A stretch of DNA of 53,194 nt from Comamonadaceae bacterium (lineage in GTDB: Bacteria > Pseudomonadota > Gammaproteobacteria > Burkholderiales > Burkholderiaceae_C): positions 1 to 53,194 of the forward strand of contig CANFYL010000004.1 in the NCBI GenBank assembly GCA_947451285.1, read 5' to 3'. Made by a program: the position numbers and the translations under genes. Below, piece after piece: positions 17,144-26,423 of the stretch (position 1 is its first letter; each line of letters opens with the position of its first letter). Under the pieces are notes generated by a model that searched no databases, was not told where the DNA came from, and saw only the letters and a program-made list of their open reading frames with translations.

Positions 17144-17163
17144 AACTGTTCTTACATCCAGTA
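17144..17163. promoter_or_regulatory. SOS (LexA) box 1
   Basis: CTGT-N8-CCAG within AACTGTTCTTACATCCAGTA, one base off the CTGT-N8-ACAG core. It lies 39 bp upstream of the lexA start and directly upstream of a TATATT that could be the lexA -10. Confidence 0.75.
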
Positions 17164-17182
17164 ACTGTATTTTTAACCAGTT
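17163..17182. promoter_or_regulatory. SOS (LexA) box 2
   Basis: A second CTGT-N8-CCAG (CTGT at 17165-17168, CCAG at 17177-17180), 19 bp from the first, so the two sites lie nearly two helical turns apart. Its edge is 18 bp from the asparaginase ATG, so LexA bound here could also affect that gene. Confidence 0.7.
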
Positions 17183-17200
17183 TTTGGGGTTTTGCAAGTG

Positions 17201-18154
17201 ATGATTGAGAAAAAAAATAAAAAAGTAGTTGTTTTAGCAACAGGTGGCACCATTGCAGGTTGGGCCAGTGACCTGAATGCGCCCCATAACTACCAAGCCG
17301 GTCAAATTGAGGTCGCCCAATTGTTGATGGAGTTGAAAGAATCACCTCATAACATTCTTTCGGAGCAAATCACACAAATTGATAGCAAAGATGCTGACGA
17401 TGCGTTTTGGCGTGTTTTGGCGAAACGTGCAGCGTATTGGCTTGAGCAGACTGAGGTTATAGGTCTTGTTGTGACGCACGGCACTGACACATTAGAGGAA
17501 ACCGCATATTTCTTGCAAGCTGTTTTGCAACCTAACAAACCATTGGTATTGACTTGCGCGATGCTTGCAGCCAATGCACCGAATAGTGATGGACCAGGAA
17601 ACTTGAAAGACGCACTCGCTCTGGCTTTTGACGAGTCTGCATCAGGTGTCATGGTTGTATGCGCTGGAGATGTCCATGCGGCTCACGAAGTTCAAAAAAT
17701 CCACAGTTTGCGTTTGAACCCATTCAGTTCAGGAGACTTAGGGCCCATGGGGCAAATCGTGAATGGGGAATTTAAACGCCTAAGACCAGCAAGCAGCATC
17801 CGTTGGCCTCAGCCTTTACCTTCAGTGAAAGACTTGTTGGCAGATCAATCTTGGCCTCGGGTGCTTTTGGTGGTGAATCATGCAGGCAATGATGGGTCGA
17901 TGGTTCGCGCGATGCTGACCCACGATGCTCCTGATGGTTGGGTGGTGGCTGGGACGGGAAACGGCACGCTGGACCATGCTTTACAGGACGCCCTGGAGCA
18001 AGCGCAGACGCAAGGTGCCCGCGTGATTCGTGCTTCACGCTGTTCATGGGGTGGGGTTCAATCGCGTGCCGATGACCTGTTTGCGCACGCTGGCCAGTTG
18101 ACAGCTGTCCAAGCTCGCGTTGCCTTGATGCTGGCTTTGATGGTCAAAAAATAG
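17201..18154 (+). CDS. Asparaginase family protein (type II-like)
   Basis: A 317-residue amidohydrolase releasing ammonia from asparagine to give aspartate. The two catalytic threonine motifs are present: ATGGTIAG near residue 15 and [11 protein letters not shown] near residue 90. The [15 protein letters not shown] and [12 protein letters not shown] segments are typical of the family. There is no signal peptide, so the enzyme is probably cytoplasmic despite its type II resemblance. The ATG at 17201 was chosen; a TTG at 17192 is the alternative, and ribosome site support is weak. It is divergent from lexA across the two SOS boxes. Confidence 0.88.
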   Translation: MIEKKNKKVVVLATGGTIAGWASDLNAPHNYQAGQIEVAQLLMELKESPHNILSEQITQIDSKDADDAFWRVLAKRAAYWLEQTEVIGLVVTHGTDTLEETAYFLQAVLQPNKPLVLTCAMLAANAPNSDGPGNLKDALALAFDESASGVMVVCAGDVHAAHEVQKIHSLRLNPFSSGDLGPMGQIVNGEFKRLRPASSIRWPQPLPSVKDLLADQSWPRVLLVVNHAGNDGSMVRAMLTHDAPDGWVVAGTGNGTLDHALQDALEQAQTQGARVIRASRCSWGGVQSRADDLFAHAGQLTAVQARVALMLALMVKK

Positions 18155-18172
18155 GCCACCTTATATGGCCTA
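18146..18172 (-). terminator. Rho-independent terminator for adk
   Basis: On the minus strand TAGGCCA (18166-18172) and TGGCCTA (18152-18158) form a 7-bp stem with a 7-nt loop, followed by six T. It overlaps the last codons of the convergent asparaginase gene. Confidence 0.7.
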
Positions 18173-18191
18173 AATAAACGTTGTCAGAGAC

Positions 18192-18887
<696 letters not shown>

Positions 18888-18918
18888 CTAGGATAGCATG
18901 CGATACCCTTGCAAATGC

Positions 18919-19680
18919 TTACGAATTGAGTTCGAAAGCCTGACGAACACGGACTAAGTCTTCTGGAGTGTCCACTCCCATGCCTGGAGCGTTGGCGGTG
19001 ATATGGACAGCGATGCGGTGGCCATGCCATATAGCCCGAAGTTGCTCCAAGGATTCTGTCACCTCAATGGGAGCTTGGCTCAGCCTTGGAAATTGCCGTA
19101 AAAAATTAACCCTGTATCCATACAATCCGATGTGGCGCAAAGGAGCCGGCAAGGGCAGGGACGTAACACCTTGCGCAAAACCATCGCGCCACCATGCAAT
19201 GGGAGCACGGCTGAAGTAGAGCGCCGTCTGGCGTGCATCCAGTACAACTTTCACCACATTCGGATTGACAAAGTCGTCAACCGAATCAATCGCATGGGCA
19301 AGCGTGCTCATGCTGCAGTCAGGCCTTTCTTGGAGCAAGTGTGCGGCAGCATTGATGGCCTCGGGGTCGATCATTGGCTCGTCGCCTTGCACATTGACCA
19401 CAATGTCAGAGTCATTTAAGCCTAATACATCACAGGCTTCAGCCAAGCGGTCGCTGCCAGAGGGGTGATCATGACGTGTCATGATGCTTTGGATGTTGTG
19501 TTGCGCACATGCTGCGCCGATACGCTCATCATCTGCCGCTACCACGACGCGTGCAGCAAGAGAATGTTGAGCACGAAGGGCTACCCGCACCACCATAGGT
19601 AAGCCTGCGATATCAACCAAAGGTTTGTTAGGTAATCGCGTGGAAGACATGCGCGCAGGAATCAACACACAGAAAGACAT
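18919..19680 (-). CDS. kdsB: 3-deoxy-manno-octulosonate cytidylyltransferase
   Basis: A 253-residue enzyme forming CMP-Kdo from CTP and Kdo for the lipopolysaccharide inner core. The N-terminal nucleotide-binding motif [15 protein letters not shown] is followed by [13 protein letters not shown] and the C-terminal [15 protein letters not shown]. The ATG directly follows the TGA of the Trm112-like gene with no intervening base, which implies tight translational coupling. Confidence 0.97.
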   Translation of the reverse strand: MSFCVLIPARMSSTRLPNKPLVDIAGLPMVVRVALRAQHSLAARVVVAADDERIGAACAQHNIQSIMTRHDHPSGSDRLAEACDVLGLNDSDIVVNVQGDEPMIDPEAINAAAHLLQERPDCSMSTLAHAIDSVDDFVNPNVVKVVLDARQTALYFSRAPIAWWRDGFAQGVTSLPLPAPLRHIGLYGYRVNFLRQFPRLSQAPIEVTESLEQLRAIWHGHRIAVHITANAPGMGVDTPEDLVRVRQAFELNS

Positions 19681-19863
19681 TCAGCTCTCGAGTTCTAGAT
19701 CAGTCAATACACGCGCTTCATGTTCCAACAGCACTGGAATGCCGTCACGCACCGGATAAGCCAGCCTTGCGCTGCGCGAGATCAACTCATCTCGCTCGCG
19801 GTTGTAGTTGAGGGGGCCTTTGGTCACTGGGCAGACCAGCAGTTCAAGTAATTTGGAGTCCAT
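19681..19863 (-). CDS. Trm112 family protein
   Basis: A 60-residue protein of the Trm112/YcaR type: [13 protein letters not shown] near the N-terminus, then [25 protein letters not shown]. In bacteria it is commonly found between lpxK and kdsB, as here; eukaryotic Trm112 activates methyltransferases, but the bacterial role is unclear. Its start overlaps the end of lpxK by 20 bp and its stop abuts kdsB. Only one cysteine remains, so zinc binding is unlikely. Confidence 0.93.
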   Translation of the reverse strand: MDSKLLELLVCPVTKGPLNYNRERDELISRSARLAYPVRDGIPVLLEHEARVLTDLELES

Positions 19864-20854
19864 GATCAGATGATAACTTTGTGTCCAGTAATGCATCGAG
19901 GGTTTGGAGCATTGTGGTGGGCAAGGTGATGACCAAGGGGACGGCCCATGCCTCGGGATGTCGACGCCAAAGTTTGACGGCATCCTTTTCTGTGCAGAGC
20001 ACCTCACCCAGAGATGGGTTGATGAACAAGTTGTCCAAGTCATCATGGTCAGGCCGCGCTTGGGTGTGCACCAATGAAATTCCTTGCGCGCGAAGCATGT
20101 CAAAAAATAAGTTGGGTTGGGCGATGCCGGCTAGGGCTTGGACAGGTTGCTGGAACCAGTCTTTCAGATTGCGACGTGTACCGTCCGCGCGCACAGCAAA
20201 GTCCGACAACTGACGAACGATTCGGTACTGCCCCTGTGGTATCTGATTGGCGCTGGTGAGTTCAAAGCAGTGGGCCGATGGAATGAATCGTCGTGGCCAT
20301 GGTTCGCGCAATGGACCTGCAGGCAACATGCATCCGTTTCCAACACCCCGCTCGTCAAACACGCACAACTCAATGTCGCGATATAGGGACAAATGCTGCA
20401 ATCCGTCGTCACAAACAAGTACTTGAACGCTTGGATTCTTTTGTAAGAGTGCTTGGCCTGCTGCGTACCGATTGACACCCACCCAAACCGGTGCGCCAGT
20501 GGTTCGGGCGATCAACAGTGGTTCGTCCCCAACATCCTTGGCTGAGCTGTCGGTGCGGACTTCGCGTAAATCCTGAGACTGCCTGGCATAGCCACGCGAC
20601 AACACGCCAACCACAATGCCTCTATGTAACAAGTGTCGTACCAAAGCAATGACGATCGGTGTTTTACCCACCCCACCCACCAACACATTGCCAACTACGA
20701 TCACAGGCACCGGCAGCTTTTGAGGTGTCAATAACTTGTATCGGTAGAGCATTTGCCTCAAACCCACCAAGCTGCCAAATAAGCCCGCTACTGGCAACAG
20801 GATAAGCGCCAGAGGTCCTCGACTCATCCATGCCCGCGACAATATTTCACGCAT
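19844..20854 (-). CDS. lpxK: Tetraacyldisaccharide 4'-kinase
   Basis: A 336-residue membrane-associated kinase that phosphorylates the lipid A precursor at the 4' position. A hydrophobic N-terminal helix ([15 protein letters not shown]) is followed by the Walker A-like [13 protein letters not shown], then [16 protein letters not shown] and CDDGLQH. The ATG at 20852-20854 gives the usual N-terminus (REILSRAW); an in-frame start at 20935 would overlap exbD by 53 bp. It lies 28 bp after exbD. Confidence 0.95.
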   Translation of the reverse strand: MREILSRAWMSRGPLALILLPVAGLFGSLVGLRQMLYRYKLLTPQKLPVPVIVVGNVLVGGVGKTPIVIALVRHLLHRGIVVGVLSRGYARQSQDLREVRTDSSAKDVGDEPLLIARTTGAPVWVGVNRYAAGQALLQKNPSVQVLVCDDGLQHLSLYRDIELCVFDERGVGNGCMLPAGPLREPWPRRFIPSAHCFELTSANQIPQGQYRIVRQLSDFAVRADGTRRNLKDWFQQPVQALAGIAQPNLFFDMLRAQGISLVHTQARPDHDDLDNLFINPSLGEVLCTEKDAVKLWRRHPEAWAVPLVITLPTTMLQTLDALLDTKLSSDHGLQIT

Positions 20855-20882
20855 TGCGTTCAATGAAATTGCCAGACCATCG

Positions 20883-21305
20883 TCAGTCTGACTTACCGCC
20901 CTGCTGGGCAGCAAAGGTGAGTTGAACCAAACCATTGCGGCGGGAGGCCTCCATCACCAACATGACCGATTGATGGCTGGCTTGAGCATCAGCGCTCACC
21001 ACGACCATGGGGTTGTCCATGGTTTGTGTGACTTGCGCAAGGGCTTGACTCAAAGACTGAACATCACGCCCTGTTATAGGAATGCGGTTGACGCTATAGC
21101 GGCCATCGCTGCTGATGGACACAATCACCTCGCCAGGTCGATCTTTTTGCGGTGCTGCATCTGCTACTGGCAGGTTCAGTTGCATTTCGGTGAACTTGCT
21201 GTAGGTGGTTGACAGCATCAAAAAGATCAACACCACCAACAAAACGTCAATGAAGGGGATCAGATTGATCTCAGGCTCTGGTGCACGCGATCGGTGAAAT
21301 TTCAT
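20883..21305 (-). CDS. exbD: ExbD/TolR family biopolymer transport protein
   Basis: A 140-residue inner-membrane protein with one transmembrane helix near residues 15-37 containing the conserved proton-carrying Asp (NLIPFIDVLLVVLIFLML), followed by a periplasmic domain. It works with ExbB to couple proton flow to outer-membrane processes. The ATG at 21305 gives the standard N-terminus; the in-frame start at 21374 would run into exbB. It starts 16 bp after exbB. No tonB is seen in the window. Confidence 0.93.
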   Translation of the reverse strand: MKFHRSRAPEPEINLIPFIDVLLVVLIFLMLSTTYSKFTEMQLNLPVADAAPQKDRPGEVIVSISSDGRYSVNRIPITGRDVQSLSQALAQVTQTMDNPMVVVSADAQASHQSVMLVMEASRRNGLVQLTFAAQQGGKSD

Positions 21306-21321
21306 GGTCTGAGGAAACCGT

Positions 21322-21948
21322 TCAACGCAGTTTGCTGCGCAACACCAACAAATGTCGGGCAAACCGCTCAGCATCTAACTCGAGCCCAAGCACATGGGCG
21401 TCTACCCGGGCGCGTAGGTAGCGCCAGAACATCAGTGCAGGAATCGCCACAATCAAGCCAAAAGCGGTGTTGTAAAGGGCCATGGAAATGCCCTGTGCCA
21501 ATTGCGCTGGATTGCTGGTTCCCGGTGCTTGCGATCCAAAAATGTCAATCATGCCGATTACTGTGCCAAGTAATCCAAGAAGCGGAGCTGCCGAAGCTAT
21601 GGTGGCTAATGCAGATAGATTTTTTTCCAGTCCATGAGCCACCTCGCGTCCGCTGACTTCCATGCTGTATCGCAAGTCAACGTCGTTGATGTGCGGGCTA
21701 ATCTGCAAGGCGTGCCATCCACTTGCGAGAACTTGTCCCAATGCCGAGTGCTGTTCGAGTTGGGTGATCACATCATCGCTGGGTAAGCTTGCCTGTGAGG
21801 CTTGGATGGCTTGGTTCAATAAACCGGGGGGAATGATCAAGTTCTGTCGTAAGCTCAACAAACGCTCAATGATCAAGGCAAGAGCCACCACGGAACAAGC
21901 CAGTAACGGCCAAATAGGCCAACCAGCCGCTTGTATGATCGTCAGCAC
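21322..21948 (-). CDS. exbB: MotA/TolQ/ExbB proton channel family protein
   Basis: A 208-residue membrane protein with three predicted helices: one near residues 10-28, then SALATIASAAPLLGLLGTVIGMIDIF with the family's conserved pore segment, and YNTAFGLIVAIPALMFW. The start is a GTG at 21948, supported by GGAG 7 bp upstream; an ATG at 21953 is out of frame and hits TGA at once. With exbD and lpxK it forms a known Burkholderiales cluster. Confidence 0.93.
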   Translation of the reverse strand: MLTIIQAAGWPIWPLLACSVVALALIIERLLSLRQNLIIPPGLLNQAIQASQASLPSDDVITQLEQHSALGQVLASGWHALQISPHINDVDLRYSMEVSGREVAHGLEKNLSALATIASAAPLLGLLGTVIGMIDIFGSQAPGTSNPAQLAQGISMALYNTAFGLIVAIPALMFWRYLRARVDAHVLGLELDAERFARHLLVLRSKLR

Positions 21949-22008
21949 TTCATGACTCCAGATAAAAGAGAACGACCATTATGGCGCAGCCACTTCATTC
22001 ATATTTGT

Positions 22009-22192
22009 TGTGGATAACTTTGTGGGTAAGTTCCTGGTGAAACATGGGCAAGCCGCATGAATGGCCGATCGCAACACAATGCATGAAAGTTGAGCATAAA
22101 AAATGCTAATTAAATCAATGAGTTACAAGGATTATTCAGACTCCCTGAGGATTGGGTGCAATTCTTTAGTTTTATTACGCATCTGTGGATGA
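22009..22192. other. exbB-xseA intergenic region with three DnaA-box-like 9-mers
   Basis: TGTGGATAA at 22009-22017 is a perfect reverse complement of the DnaA consensus TTATCCACA. TGTGGGTAA (22021-22029) and TGTGGATGA (22184-22192) differ by one base each and have the same orientation. The whole 252-bp gap is AT-rich and otherwise shows no gene; promoters for both divergent genes must lie here. Confidence 0.35.
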
Positions 22193-22200
22193 GTTGAAAC

Positions 22201-23484
22201 GTGCCAACCATTGAAGCGCTCGGTTTGACGGCCCGTATCTGGGCTGTTGGGGCACTTTGCCGCGCCATAGCTGATGCATTGGAGACGCGGTTCAATCCCA
22301 TTGCGGTTCGCGGTGAGATTTCTGGCTTTACGCGCGCATCCAGTGGGCATTGCTATTTTTCGCTCAAGGATTCACAGGGTCAGTTGCGCTGCGCCATGTT
22401 CAAGCGATCCGCCCAGATGATGGACTTTTCTCCCTCTGACGGCGAGTTCGTTGAGCTACGAGGCAGATTGGGTGTTTATGAGCCCCGAGGTGAGCTGCAG
22501 CTGATTGTTGAAAACATGCGTCGGGCTGGTCAAGGCACATGGTTCGAGCAATTTTTGCGTCTGAAATCCAAACTTGAAGCAGAGGGGTTGTTCTCTGCCG
22601 ACCGTAAAAGGTCGATTTCACAACGGCCTCGCTGCATTGGCGTGGTCACCTCTTTGGGCGCAGCGGCCCTCCATGATGTGGCCATAGCATTGCAACGTCG
22701 TGTGCCGCACATCCCAGTGGTAATTGCCCCCTCTGCTGTGCAAGGTTCTGATGCAGCGCCAGCGCTGGTCCAAGCTTTGCAGAAGCTCGCTCATCACCCC
22801 CAGATGGACGTGATTTTGCTGGTTCGCGGAGGCGGCTCGATGGAGGACCTGTGGGCCTTCAATGACGAAGCCTTGGCTCGAGCGATCGTGAACAGTTCGG
22901 TGCCGGTGATTACTGGGCTGGGACATGAGACGGACTTTTCCATTGCCGATTTTTGTGCTGATCTACGAGCGCCCACGCCGACTGCGGCGGCTGAACTCTG
23001 TGCCACCCCGAGGCAAGAATTATTAGAAAAGCTTCAGGCATGGGCCAGCGTTCTGCAAAACCAGACATACCGCCAATTCGATCAACAGATGCAACATTTG
23101 GATCGCGCACAATCGCGTTTGGGGCGGCCTTCCCAAGGTGTGACAATTGAAAAAATGCAACTTTTGTCAATGCAGCAACACTTTCAAGCTGCGCTTCATA
23201 CGCAGCTTCAACGAGAGAAATATAGGTTAGTGGCTTTCGCGGGCAATTTCGACCGAAGCTTGCATCAAACGCCCGCTAGGACCCGAGAGCGCTTGCATCG
23301 TGCGGCGTTAAGACTTGAATTGCTCGACCCAAAGTTGGTGCTACAGCGCGGTTTTTCTTGGCTCAGCGGAGTCAATGGGCAGGCTATCACCTCGATTGCC
23401 CACACCCAAGCCGGCCAAGATGTGCAAGCAACCCTTGCCGACGGCGTGGTTGATTTGCAAGTCACCGCAACACGCTCTATTTAG
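22201..23484 (+). CDS. xseA: Exodeoxyribonuclease VII large subunit
   Basis: A 427-residue catalytic subunit of the single-strand DNA exonuclease, acting with XseB (not in the window). An N-terminal OB fold (VRGEISGFTRASSGHCYFSLKD, RCAMFKR) is followed by the catalytic domain with IGVVTSLGAAALHD, VILLVRGGGSMEDLWAFNDE and ITGLGHETDFSIADFCADLRAPTPTAAAE, then a coiled-coil tail. The start is the GTG at 22201; no other start gives the full OB fold. Confidence 0.96.
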   Translation: MPTIEALGLTARIWAVGALCRAIADALETRFNPIAVRGEISGFTRASSGHCYFSLKDSQGQLRCAMFKRSAQMMDFSPSDGEFVELRGRLGVYEPRGELQLIVENMRRAGQGTWFEQFLRLKSKLEAEGLFSADRKRSISQRPRCIGVVTSLGAAALHDVAIALQRRVPHIPVVIAPSAVQGSDAAPALVQALQKLAHHPQMDVILLVRGGGSMEDLWAFNDEALARAIVNSSVPVITGLGHETDFSIADFCADLRAPTPTAAAELCATPRQELLEKLQAWASVLQNQTYRQFDQQMQHLDRAQSRLGRPSQGVTIEKMQLLSMQQHFQAALHTQLQREKYRLVAFAGNFDRSLHQTPARTRERLHRAALRLELLDPKLVLQRGFSWLSGVNGQAITSIAHTQAGQDVQATLADGVVDLQVTATRSI

Positions 23485-23520
23485 TTTTTACAATCTGTTC
23501 TTTTCACCTCAGAGGACTTC

Positions 23521-24102
23521 ATGGAACACACGCTCCCCGCACTGCCATACGCCATTGACGCTTTAGCGCCCCATTACTCACAAGAAACCTTGGAGTTCCA
23601 TCACGGCAAGCACCACAATGCTTATGTGGTCAACCTCAATAATCTTCAAAAAGGTACTGAGTTTGAAAGCATGTCAATTGAAGAGATCGTCAAAAAATCC
23701 AGCGGAGGTGTTTATAACAACGCAGCCCAAATCTGGAACCACACCTTTTTCTGGAACTGCATGAAGCCCCAAGGCGGTGGTGAGCCTACGGGTGCATTGG
23801 CTGCTGCGATCAATGCCAAGTTTGGCAGTTACGCAGCATTCAAGGAAGCCTTTGTGAAAAGCGCCGTGGGTAACTTTGGATCTGGCTGGACATGGCTGGT
23901 TAAAAAAGCAGACGGCTCTGTGGACATCGTCAACACTGGCGCAGCGGGTACTCCTTTGACCACTGCTGACAAAGCCTTATTGACTGTTGACGTTTGGGAA
24001 CACGCTTATTACATCGACTACCGAAATATGCGCCCTAAGTTCGTCGAGACCTTCCTCGACAAGTTGGTCAACTGGAGTTTTGCTGAAAGCAATTTCGCCT
24101 AA
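23521..24102 (+). CDS. sodB: Superoxide dismutase, Fe type
   Basis: A 193-residue cytoplasmic enzyme that dismutates superoxide. The metal ligands are His27, His74, Asp157 and His161 (in [13 protein letters not shown]), and Gln70 in [13 protein letters not shown] is the iron-type outer-sphere residue. AGAGGA precedes the ATG. It lies 36 bp after xseA; a shared or separate promoter cannot be decided. A hairpin terminator follows about 40 bp downstream. Confidence 0.97.
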   Translation: MEHTLPALPYAIDALAPHYSQETLEFHHGKHHNAYVVNLNNLQKGTEFESMSIEEIVKKSSGGVYNNAAQIWNHTFFWNCMKPQGGGEPTGALAAAINAKFGSYAAFKEAFVKSAVGNFGSGWTWLVKKADGSVDIVNTGAAGTPLTTADKALLTVDVWEHAYYIDYRNMRPKFVETFLDKLVNWSFAESNFA

Positions 24103-24141
24103 AGCCAACCAAGCTTCATTACATATTCGTTTATGGGTCCA

Positions 24142-24168
24142 AAAGGCCGACTCTATGAGTCGGCCTTT
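24142..24168. terminator. Bidirectional hairpin terminator between sodB and the DUF192 gene
   Basis: A perfect 12-bp stem, AAAGGCCGACTC pairing with GAGTCGGCCTTT around a TAT loop. T-rich ends occur on both strands (four T on the minus strand), so it can serve both convergent genes. Confidence 0.85.
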
Positions 24169-24188
24169 AAACATTGGATTTCTCTTGG

Positions 24189-24632
24189 TCAAGGCTTGAA
24201 GGGCGCACCGCTCAAACGCATACCAGCTTTGAACCCTTTTTTACTAAACCAGCCTTGATGCATCTCTAGGACAAAGCGCACAGGCTTGGTCGAGCAGTGT
24301 GAGTCGGTGGTTTGAGGCTTCATATCAGCCAAGTTCACGATGGTTCCATAGTCTGTCACAAACGCAGCCGTCAGTGGTAATAGCGTGTTCTTCATCCAGA
24401 AACACTGAGCGCTTGCTTGTTCAAATACAAACAGCATGCCTTCATGTGCAGGCATATCGGTGCGGTTCATTAGCCCTATGCTGCGTTGTTCAGGGGTTTG
24501 AGCGACTTGGGCATCAATTTGGTACATACCAAGCTGTAGCTTGATGCGTGGCAAATTAGTTTGCGGCCCTTGTTGGGCCAGGGCGCTCAAATGAATGAGC
24601 ACAATCAAAATGAATGGGATAAAGCGTTCCAT
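24189..24632 (-). CDS. DUF192 family exported protein
   Basis: A 147-residue protein with an N-terminal signal peptide (about 1-20, ending ALAQ) and the DUF192 core: [42 protein letters not shown] and [17 protein letters not shown]. Function is unknown; the fold is a small beta barrel. The ATG at 24630-24632 is preferred to an in-frame GTG two codons upstream. It is divergent from icd and converges on sodB. Confidence 0.88.
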   Translation of the reverse strand: MERFIPFILIVLIHLSALAQQGPQTNLPRIKLQLGMYQIDAQVAQTPEQRSIGLMNRTDMPAHEGMLFVFEQASAQCFWMKNTLLPLTAAFVTDYGTIVNLADMKPQTTDSHCSTKPVRFVLEMHQGWFSKKGFKAGMRLSGAPFKP

Positions 24633-24740
24633 GAGCACATTATCCGGTCAGCTCATGTCACCAATGCGGTGCAATCCGGAGCACATCTTCCAGCCCTGTC
24701 ACTAGAATCAAAAAGCATTTCACTTTTCGGAGCTTTATTC

Positions 24741-25997
24741 ATGGCTTACCAGCACATTCAAGTGCCTGCCCAAGGGCAAAAAATTTCGGTCAACACCGAC
24801 ATGTCATTGAATGTGCCTGATCAACCCATCATCCCCTTTATCGAAGGAGATGGGGTTGGGCAAGATGTTACGCCAGTCATGCGAAAGGTGGTCGACACAG
24901 TTGTTGCCAAGGTATACGGTGGTCGGCGTCAAATTCATTGGATGGAGGTATATGCGGGCGAAAAATCTACGCGTCTATACGGTCCAGATGTTTGGTTGCC
25001 AGACGAGACCACCCAGGCCTTACGTGATTTTGTGGTTTCCATCAAGGGTCCTCTCAACACGCCGGTGGCAGGGGGTATTCGTTCTTTGAACGTGGCGCTC
25101 CGCCAAGCGCTAGACCTTTATGTTTGTTTGCGACCTATTCAGTATTTCAAAGGCGTGCCTTCACCTTTGAAGGAGCCTGAGAAAACGGACATGGTTATCT
25201 TTCGCGAAAACTCCGAAGACATCTATGCAGGCATTGAATATGCCTCTGAAAGTGCGGAGGCCACAAAGTTGATCCGATTTCTGACTGAGGAAATGGGCGC
25301 TAAAACCATCCGATTCCCCAACACATCAGCGATTGGTATCAAGCCCGTCTCGATTCAGGGAACTGAGCGCTTTATTCGTAAAGCCATTCAATATGCCATC
25401 GACCATGACAAACCGAGCGTGACCATTGTGCACAAAGGCAACATCATGAAATACACTGAAGGCGGTTTCCGAGATTGGGCGTTGGCCCTGGCTCAAAAAG
25501 AGTTTGGTGCCAAGCCGATTGACGGTGGTCCATGGTGCCGCCTTAAAAATCCAAAAACTGGAAACAACATCATCATCAAAGACGTCTTAGCCGATGCTTT
25601 CTTACAGCAAGTGTTAATGCGCCCAGCCGAGTATTCAGTGGTTGCGTCGTTGAACCTGAATGGCGACTACATTTCAGATGCTGTGGCTGCCCAAGTTGGC
25701 GGTATTGGTATTGCACCTGGGGCCAACCTGTCTGATACGGTCGCGTGTTTTGAGGCTACCCACGGCACGGCCCCCAAATACGCGGGCAAAGACTATGTCA
25801 ATCCGGGGTCGATGATCTTGTCGGCTGAAATGATGCTGCGCCATATGGGTTGGTTTGAGGCCGCCGACTGCCTTATTCTGGCGATGGAGGACGCTATTGC
25901 CACCAAACGCGTCACTTATGACTTTGCACGTTTGATGGATGGTGCAACCCAAGTCAGTTGCTCGGGCTTTGGTCGGGTGATGATGGAACACATCTGA
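24741..25997 (+). CDS. icd: Isocitrate dehydrogenase (NADP+)
   Basis: A 418-residue TCA-cycle enzyme oxidising isocitrate to 2-oxoglutarate. It carries [13 protein letters not shown], the substrate loop [45 protein letters not shown] and the [22 protein letters not shown] metal/cofactor region. The ATG at 24741 has GGAG 9 bp upstream; the longer in-frame reading from 24561 overlaps the divergent DUF192 gene. It lies 22 bp before clpS. Confidence 0.96.
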   Translation: MAYQHIQVPAQGQKISVNTDMSLNVPDQPIIPFIEGDGVGQDVTPVMRKVVDTVVAKVYGGRRQIHWMEVYAGEKSTRLYGPDVWLPDETTQALRDFVVSIKGPLNTPVAGGIRSLNVALRQALDLYVCLRPIQYFKGVPSPLKEPEKTDMVIFRENSEDIYAGIEYASESAEATKLIRFLTEEMGAKTIRFPNTSAIGIKPVSIQGTERFIRKAIQYAIDHDKPSVTIVHKGNIMKYTEGGFRDWALALAQKEFGAKPIDGGPWCRLKNPKTGNNIIIKDVLADAFLQQVLMRPAEYSVVASLNLNGDYISDAVAAQVGGIGIAPGANLSDTVACFEATHGTAPKYAGKDYVNPGSMILSAEMMLRHMGWFEAADCLILAMEDAIATKRVTYDFARLMDGATQVSCSGFGRVMMEHI

Positions 25998-26019
25998 AGC
26001 TCCTCGATAGAATGACACC

Positions 26020-26367
26020 ATGTCACGTCTTACACCTACGAAAAAAGTTCAAACTCCTGATCGTGATGACGGTGGTTCGGTCGTCTTAGAACGTCGTACG
26101 CAGCGCACCAAACCACCGCAAATGTTCCAAGTTTTGATGCTCAACGACGACTTTACGCCGATGGAGTTTGTCGTCATGGTGTTGCAAGAGTTTTTCTCTA
26201 AGGACCGTGAATCAGCCACTCAAATCATGCTCAAAATCCACCTCGACGGCAAAGGTGTATGCGGGATTTACAGCAAGGATGTTGCTGCTACCAAGGTTGA
26301 CCAGGTGATGGAGGCTGCGCGCAAAGCAGGTCATCCATTGCAATGCGTCAGTGAACCTGTTGAATAA
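26020..26367 (+). CDS. clpS: ATP-dependent Clp protease adaptor
   Basis: A 115-residue adaptor that delivers N-degron substrates to ClpAP. After a flexible N-terminus comes the core: [28 protein letters not shown] with the N-degron pocket Asn-Asp-Asp, then [24 protein letters not shown]. It is followed by clpA, its partner, after 56 bp. Confidence 0.96.
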   Translation: MSRLTPTKKVQTPDRDDGGSVVLERRTQRTKPPQMFQVLMLNDDFTPMEFVVMVLQEFFSKDRESATQIMLKIHLDGKGVCGIYSKDVAATKVDQVMEAARKAGHPLQCVSEPVE

Positions 26368-26423
26368 ATGGCTTTTGTTTCCATATACAGTCAAACCCAC
26401 GATGCAAGCCAGAAGGAAAATAA

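Noticed and set aside
19864-20103. N-terminal extension of the Trm112 protein
   Set aside because: It lies fully inside lpxK in another frame; the 60-residue form matches the family length.
20883-21948. The ExbB/ExbD pair as the missing TolQ/TolR
   Set aside because: Gene order with lpxK is the standard ExbBD cluster of this order of bacteria, and sequence alone does not separate the subfamilies here.
24561-24740. Upstream extension of isocitrate dehydrogenase
   Set aside because: It overlaps the divergent DUF192 gene and its signal peptide; the ATG at 24741 matches the usual N-terminus.
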